From the NCBI GenBank assembly GCA_002729295.1, contig PBTU01000101.1:1-10751 (forward strand): 10,751 nucleotides of DNA, written 5' to 3'. The translations under genes were made by a program, and so were the position numbers. The notes under the pieces are model-generated. The model worked only from the letters and a program-made list of their open reading frames with translations, did not search any database and had not been told where the DNA came from. Shown in pieces: positions 7,334 through 10,751 of the stretch. Each line of letters starts with the position of its first letter. The stretch's first letter is position 1. Origin of the DNA: Verrucomicrobiales bacterium. GTDB taxonomy: Bacteria > Verrucomicrobiota > Verrucomicrobiia > Verrucomicrobiales > Akkermansiaceae.

Positions 7334-8107
7334 ATGAAAATTCGTTTGCTCATCGGGGCGGTCGCGACATCTTTGCTTGTCATGGTAGGACTTGCGACCG
7401 GAGAAAAATTAGCCAAGGCAGACGGAACGGTGTCTGCAAAGACCCTTCCGCTAGATAAGAGGCTGGCTTCAAAGAAGTTTGAGACGGCGACTTTTGGTTT
7501 AGGATGATTTTGGGGACCAGATTCCGAGTTCGGAAGTCTTGAAGGAGTGATTCGCACCCGCGTGGGCTACGCCGGCGGTGAGAAGAAAAATCCATCCTAC
7601 CACAGTTTGGGAAATCATACCGAGGTGATCTCGATTGATTACGATCCGACGGTCTTGAAATACGAAGACATGCTGAATCTTTTCTGGGGAGCCCATCGCT
7701 GTGATCAGGCGGGGTACTCCCGGCAGTATATGAATGCCTTGTTTTATCACAACGACGAGCAGAAGAAGGCAGCCCAAGCCAGCGTGGCGAAAGCAGCGAA
7801 GGCACAGGGAGTTTCCCTCGATGCGGTGAAGACCGCGATTCTTCCCGTGGGGGAGTTCACCTACGCCGAAGCTTATCATCAGAAATATTATCTGACCCGC
7901 TATAGCGATATCCGTGGCTTTTTGGGGAAGACTTATGCCGATGGGAAGTCATTGGCGGACTCGACCGTGGCAACCCGATTAAATGCCTATCTCGGGAGCG
8001 GAAAGGACAAGAACTGGGATGTTTTCGTGAAGGAACTTTCGTCGTATGGCCTGCCCAAAGAGATCGAGGATGGGCTCAGGAAGGCGGTTGAGACGATTGA
8101 GCACTAG
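7334..8107 (+). CDS. msrA: Peptide-methionine (S)-S-oxide reductase MsrA, probable selenoprotein (Sec58 encoded by TGA)
   Basis: MsrA reduces the S epimer of methionine sulfoxide in proteins. The frame runs from ATG 7334 through an in-frame TGA at 7505-7507 to TAG 8105-8107, giving 257 residues if the TGA is read as selenocysteine. The context is ATFGLG-(TGA)-FWGPDSEFG, so the TGA lies exactly at the catalytic cysteine of the G-C-F-W-G motif. The reading frame on both sides is MsrA. Other family residues are present: E97 (GNHTEV), Y132 (SRQYM) and Y181 (AEAYHQKYY). The usual HDP segment is replaced by HRCDQ, which contains the only cysteine (C123), a candidate resolving residue. Residues 1-23 form a signal peptide or membrane anchor, so the enzyme probably acts in the periplasm. 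Starting downstream at GTG 7547 would delete the active site. A hairpin compatible with a SECIS follows the TGA. Alternatives are a pseudogene or a sequencing error. Confidence 0.85.
7505..7507 (+). other. Probable selenocysteine codon (TGA) at the MsrA catalytic position
   Basis: The TGA is in frame with MsrA sequence on both sides and falls between GLG and FWGPD, where nearly all MsrA proteins have cysteine. TGA is used as a true stop for ctaB (1662-1664), the cysteine-less SCO-like gene (2463-2465) and the CPMC SCO gene (3155-3157). The window therefore does not use a code in which TGA always means an amino acid. Selenocysteine replacing the catalytic Cys of MsrA is known from some algae, invertebrates and a few bacteria. 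Confidence 0.8.
7519..7539 (+). promoter_or_regulatory. Candidate bacterial SECIS hairpin for selenocysteine insertion
   Basis: Directly downstream of the in-frame TGA the mRNA can form an eight-pair stem: 7519-7526 pairs with 7531-7539, with G7536 bulged. The five pairs next to the loop (TTCCG/CGGAA) are perfect. The apical loop is AGTT at 7527-7530. Nineteen bases lie between the TGA and the loop. A bacterial SECIS is expected to sit inside the coding region just after the UGA, with a small apical loop that has a G in its first two positions, about 16-37 nt from the UGA. All these conditions are met. The element would recruit SelB with charged selenocysteyl-tRNA. The folding was done by eye, and a chance hairpin in GC-moderate coding DNA is possible. 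Confidence 0.6.
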
Positions 8108-9266
8108 GAGAGAAGCGATTCCGAATTCTGGAGGCAATCGGGATCGCGAAACATACTGCGACTACGTAGGCCAGAAGATCGAGGAGATCTTTGCTATCAG
8201 CATTTTTTATGAGGATGGCCGGAAGTAGTTCAATGCTTACGATCATGGTGAGGATATACGGCCAGGCATATCGAAGCGGCAGGAGTAGGAGGAGTCCGCC
8301 AACGAACAATCCCATGACCCCAAAATGCATCAAGAGCCGGCCACCGCCAAATGATTTGAACCAGCTACGGGCGTTGTCGACGGGATGCTGTTTGGCTTTT
8401 GGGGCGGGGTCCAGTATCTTGGCGGATTTCTGAGAATCCGGTTGGTTAAACACGATCGCTTCTTTCTCCTTTGTGTTTTCGTTGGGCGCCATCCAGAAGG
8501 TCGGAAGAAAAGGACGGGGGACATCGTTGCTACGTGGGAAAATGAGAAATCCCCCCCATGCCACGAGCCAGAGTGTGGTGAGCAGGCAAATGGGAAGGCG
8601 GGGTTGGTAGGGCTTGATGGCCTTGAAAATCCATACGGCCCAGAGAATCCAGATGATGGAGGAAATTGCCGGGAAGAATGGGGCTTCCCGCACTTCAACG
8701 ATATCGAGGTCAGAAATTTGAAGTGATCCGCTTTCTCCGGTGACGATAATACCAAAGTTTACTCTTTGAGCTCTCTCGCTGAGAATTGCGACGGCTTCGG
8801 ATTCCCTCCAGTTTTCTGGAGCACTTTCGAAGACAATGTGATCGACGCGGTCCAAAACGAGTCGATGGTAACGGTCGGTTCCGATAATCGTGATCGACAC
8901 CGGAAGGGGATCATCATTAGCGCTGGTCTCGATGGGATTGGGGCTTCGATATCGGACGCGGACTTTAATTTTTTCGCCTCCGCTGACAGGCCAGGTTTTG
9001 CCAGAGATTGCTTGTTGCCCTTTTTGTGGTGAAAATTCGAGAACCCCCTCATTGTCTAGGCTGGGGGCTAGGGAGCCATTCTGTCTCCGCCATTCAGTGA
9101 TTTCCTCAAGGGGGCGGTCCCTCCAGTAAACGGATCCCGTTTCAACATACCTGAATTGCCAACTGACGATGGTTCCAATGATGAGCAGAAGGAGACTGCT
9201 GCATAAATAGATTCGTGAGCGGGTTTTCAAGAAGATGAGTTCTAGCAATTGAAGAAGTACGGGCAA
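8076..9266 (-). CDS. VanZ-like membrane protein with a periplasmic beta-rich domain
   Basis: A 396-residue membrane protein. After an N-terminal membrane helix (about residues 19-36), residues 40-195 are extracytoplasmic and rich in alternating beta-like segments such as KIKVRVRYRS, LPVSITIIGT and SLQISDLDIVEV. This suggests a jelly-roll or carbohydrate-binding-like sandwich, inferred from pattern only. Then come helices at about 200-216 and 225-243, a polar loop at 245-310, and a C-terminal part (312-380) of VanZ type with MHFGVMGLFVGGLL (H314), IELLPA (E346) and KDLLDLLAYVVAV (D360, D363). VanZ-like domains are widespread and mostly of unknown function; some affect glycopeptide resistance. 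TTG 9266 is the first possible start after an in-frame stop; TTG 9248 and 9230 are alternatives and no ATG is near. The 3' end overlaps msrA by 32 nt on the opposite strand. Confidence 0.7.
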   Translation of the reverse strand: MPVLLQLLELIFLKTRSRIYLCSSLLLLIIGTIVSWQFRYVETGSVYWRDRPLEEITEWRRQNGSLAPSLDNEGVLEFSPQKGQQAISGKTWPVSGGEKIKVRVRYRSPNPIETSANDDPLPVSITIIGTDRYHRLVLDRVDHIVFESAPENWRESEAVAILSERAQRVNFGIIVTGESGSLQISDLDIVEVREAPFFPAISSIIWILWAVWIFKAIKPYQPRLPICLLTTLWLVAWGGFLIFPRSNDVPRPFLPTFWMAPNENTKEKEAIVFNQPDSQKSAKILDPAPKAKQHPVDNARSWFKSFGGGRLLMHFGVMGLFVGGLLLLLPLRYAWPYILTMIVSIELLPAILIKNADSKDLLDLLAYVVAVCFAIPIASRIRNRFSPSAQSSQPPS

Positions 9267-9294
9267 GTCTTACCCATCGGTAAGAGAAGCTTGC
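9263..9294. repeat. Imperfect inverted repeat in the divergent promoter region
   Basis: TCTTACC (9268-9274) and GGTAAGA (9279-9285) form a perfect seven-pair stem around the loop CATC. GCAAG (9263-9267) can extend it by pairing with CTTGC (9290-9294) across a four-base bulge. It lies between the divergent VanZ-like gene and the small lipoprotein gene, at or beside the TTG start of the former. It could be a repressor operator or an RNA hairpin in the 5' leader. No T-tract follows, so it is not an intrinsic terminator. Confidence 0.4.
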
Positions 9295-9326
9295 AGGATC
9301 ATCAAAAACAGTCATATTTGGGGTTC

Positions 9327-9527
9327 ATGAAGAGCACTTTTCTTTTGACCCTTGCAGTCATCTCGGTCCTGATCCTGACCTCATGCGAGTCGGTCAACAG
9401 CAAACGCGCTGGCGGTGGAGCTTTTGATGAATCTGAAACGGGCCGAAAGTTGGATGCGAATTCCCACCTTCCTGATCCTGATATTCCGGGTGGTCGTTCA
9501 TTCGAGGAATACCGCAATAACGAGTAA
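9327..9527 (+). CDS. Small lipoprotein
   Basis: A 66-residue protein with a lipoprotein signal peptide: MKS, a hydrophobic core (FLLTLAVISVLILTS, residues 4-18) and a lipobox LTSC with C19 as the predicted lipidated cysteine. After cleavage a short, polar, probably disordered tail of about 48 residues remains, with DPDIPGGRSFEEYRNNE at the end. It should sit in the cell envelope. I recognise no functional family. ATG 9327 is chosen because it begins a clean signal peptide; the frame is open further upstream (to 9249), but those residues are polar and overlap the inverted repeat and the divergent gene. It may be co-transcribed with the aminopeptidase gene 49 nt downstream. Confidence 0.75.
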   Translation: MKSTFLLTLAVISVLILTSCESVNSKRAGGGAFDESETGRKLDANSHLPDPDIPGGRSFEEYRNNE

Positions 9528-9576
9528 GGTGTTTTTCTGATTGTTCTTGGTAGGAAGGCGCGGTTTCTTCATTGCC

Positions 9577-10677
9577 ATGGACCCACGCTACAACGAGCTT
9601 GCGCAGCAACTTATCCGCTATTCTACGAGCCTTAAGAAAGGGGAGAAAATCCTCCTCGATTTGGTCGATACGCCTGAGGCGATGGCTATTGCTCTCATTA
9701 GGGAAGTCAGGGCACGGAAGGGCGTTCCTTTTTTGAGGTTGGGTGCGAACAGGCTGACTCGTGAGCTCATGATGGAAGCGACTGATGAGCAGTTTAAGAC
9801 GACGGGCAAACATTTGCTCACCGAGATGAAGGATATGGATGCCTACATCGCGATCCGCGGTTCTCATAATATCACTGAGACCAGTGATGTGCCGCAGAAA
9901 AATATGGCCGTGGCGATGAAGCACATGCGTAAGGTCCTCGACCACCGGGTCAAAAAAACCAAGTGGTGCGTGTTGCGCTGGCCTCATCCGGCGATGGCAC
10001 AGCAGGCTGGTATGAGTAGCGAGGCCTTCGAGGATTTTTACTTCAAGGTCTGTTTGCTTGACTACAAGAGCTTGCTTCCGGCGATGAAATCGCTGAAGAA
10101 GCTCATGGACAAAACCGACCAAGTGCATCTTAAAAACAAAGGCACGGACTTGCGTTTTTCGATCAAGGACATCCCCGCGATTGTATGTGGAGGAAATTAT
10201 AATATCCCGGATGGCGAGGTGTTCACCGCGCCGGTGAAGGATTCGGTGGAAGGGGTGATCACGCATAATGCGCCGACGATTTATCGCGGGATTGCTTTTG
10301 ACGGGATCAAGTTGGTTTTTGAAAAAGGAAAAATAATCAAAGCGGAAGCCGCCGGAGGTAAGACGAAGGAGTTGAACAAGATTTTGAATGCTGATGCGGG
10401 TGCGCGCTACGTGGGAGAATTTGCGTTAGGATTTCATCCTGTGATTAGAGAGCCGATGCGTGATATTCTTTTTGATGAAAAGATTGCCGGTAGCTTTCAC
10501 TTTACCCCGGGGCAGGCCTACGAGGAGGCTGATAATGGAAACCGCTCAACCGTCCATTGGGACATGGTGACAATTCAGAGGAAGGATTACGGAGGGGGAG
10601 AGATTTTCTTTGATGGGAAATTGATCCGGAAAGATGGGGTCTTTTTGCCGAAAAATCTCGCGAAGTTGAATGGGTAG
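9577..10677 (+). CDS. M29-family metallo-aminopeptidase (AmpS/aminopeptidase T type)
   Basis: A 366-residue cytoplasmic leucyl-type aminopeptidase of peptidase family M29, which removes N-terminal residues from peptides using two metal ions. Metal and catalytic residues match the family: E214 in PDGEVFTAPV, E281 in VGEFALGFHP, H308 and Y315 in SFHFTPGQAY (the typical seven-residue spacing), and H327 and D329 in STVHWDMV. The C-terminal FFDGKLIRKDGVF is also typical. Length is slightly below the usual 370-410, with no sign of damage. ATG 9577 is preferred; an in-frame TTG at 9541 would add 12 residues. AGGAAGG at 9552-9558 is 18 nt from the ATG, farther than ideal. An intrinsic terminator follows 12 nt after the stop. 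Confidence 0.92.
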   Translation: MDPRYNELAQQLIRYSTSLKKGEKILLDLVDTPEAMAIALIREVRARKGVPFLRLGANRLTRELMMEATDEQFKTTGKHLLTEMKDMDAYIAIRGSHNITETSDVPQKNMAVAMKHMRKVLDHRVKKTKWCVLRWPHPAMAQQAGMSSEAFEDFYFKVCLLDYKSLLPAMKSLKKLMDKTDQVHLKNKGTDLRFSIKDIPAIVCGGNYNIPDGEVFTAPVKDSVEGVITHNAPTIYRGIAFDGIKLVFEKGKIIKAEAAGGKTKELNKILNADAGARYVGEFALGFHPVIREPMRDILFDEKIAGSFHFTPGQAYEEADNGNRSTVHWDMVTIQRKDYGGGEIFFDGKLIRKDGVFLPKNLAKLNG

Positions 10678-10689
10678 GAGAGAAAAAAA

Positions 10690-10721
10690 CGCGCTGCCGG
10701 GAGAACGGAAGCGCGCTTTTT
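10690..10721 (+). terminator. Rho-independent terminator after the aminopeptidase gene
   Basis: CGCGCT (10690-10695) pairs with AGCGCG (10710-10715). After a G-A mismatch, CCG (10697-10699) pairs with CGG (10706-10708) around a six-base loop GGAGAA. Five Ts follow at 10717-10721. An A-tract at 10683-10689 on the other side means the same hairpin could also stop transcription coming from the right on the minus strand. Confidence 0.88.
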
Positions 10722-10751
10722 GAATAAAATGATTTGGTTAAGGCACGACCA

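Noticed and set aside
7505..7507. TGA read as tryptophan through an alternative genetic code
   Set aside because: TGA ends ctaB, the cysteine-less SCO-like gene and the CPMC SCO gene at sensible positions, and the position in msrA is a cysteine site, not a tryptophan site.
7547..8107. A separate 186-residue MsrA starting at GTG 7547
   Set aside because: It would lack the catalytic motif, and the same frame upstream encodes the matching MsrA N-terminus and a signal peptide.
9394..10266. Long open frame of 290 residues on the minus strand
   Set aside because: It lies antisense to the lipoprotein and M29 aminopeptidase genes, is rich in His and Arg, and shows no recognisable motif; it looks like a shadow frame.

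Overview
The window (about 10.75 kb, moderate GC) is densely coded bacterial chromosome with ten genes and no tRNA, rRNA, CRISPR array or insertion sequence. The organism looks like a member of the Verrucomicrobiota or a related PVC-group Gram-negative. This is inferred from the style of the Nramp-like transporter, the haem-copper oxidase assembly cluster with a DUF420 protein, the lipoprotein and the lack of clear Shine-Dalgarno sites. It was not established by any database search. No stretch over 300 bases lacks a gene.

Layout. (1) 1-665, minus: N-terminal part of an Nramp-like metal transporter, cut by the window edge. (2) 735-3800, plus: a tight four-gene cluster for cytochrome oxidase biogenesis, made of haem O synthase (ctaB), a cysteine-less SCO/thioredoxin-fold membrane protein, a SCO-like protein with a CPMC motif, and a DUF420 membrane protein carrying an EF-hand-like loop. 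The genes are 15 nt apart or overlap, so they are probably co-transcribed. (3) 3797-4510, minus: family 2 glycosyltransferase. 4553-5404, plus: MYG1/UPF0160 hydrolase. 5401-7236, minus: fusion of a DUF455 ferritin-like diiron domain with an ATP-grasp domain. (4) 7334-8107, plus: a methionine sulfoxide reductase A whose catalytic cysteine codon is TGA. 8076-9266, minus: VanZ-like membrane protein. 9327-9527, plus: small lipoprotein. 9577-10677, plus: M29 metallo-aminopeptidase followed by a strong intrinsic terminator.

The main discovery candidate is the msrA gene. Its frame is open from an ATG at 7334 to the TAG at 8105-8107, except for one TGA at 7505-7507. That TGA sits exactly where the nucleophilic cysteine of the G-C-F-W-G motif belongs. 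A hairpin at 7519-7539 fits the general rules for a bacterial SECIS element, with an apical AGTT loop 19 nt after the TGA and a G in its second position. TGA acts as a normal stop for three other genes in the window, so a genome-wide TGA-to-Trp code is excluded. The simplest reading is an exported selenocysteine-containing MsrA. A point-mutated pseudogene or a sequencing error are the alternatives.

Functionally, the left half serves respiratory oxidase maturation (haem O, copper delivery). The right half mixes oxidative-damage repair (MsrA), an unexplained ferritin/ATP-grasp enzyme and housekeeping genes. Several convergent neighbours share stop-codon bases or overlap, so little room is left for terminators between them.
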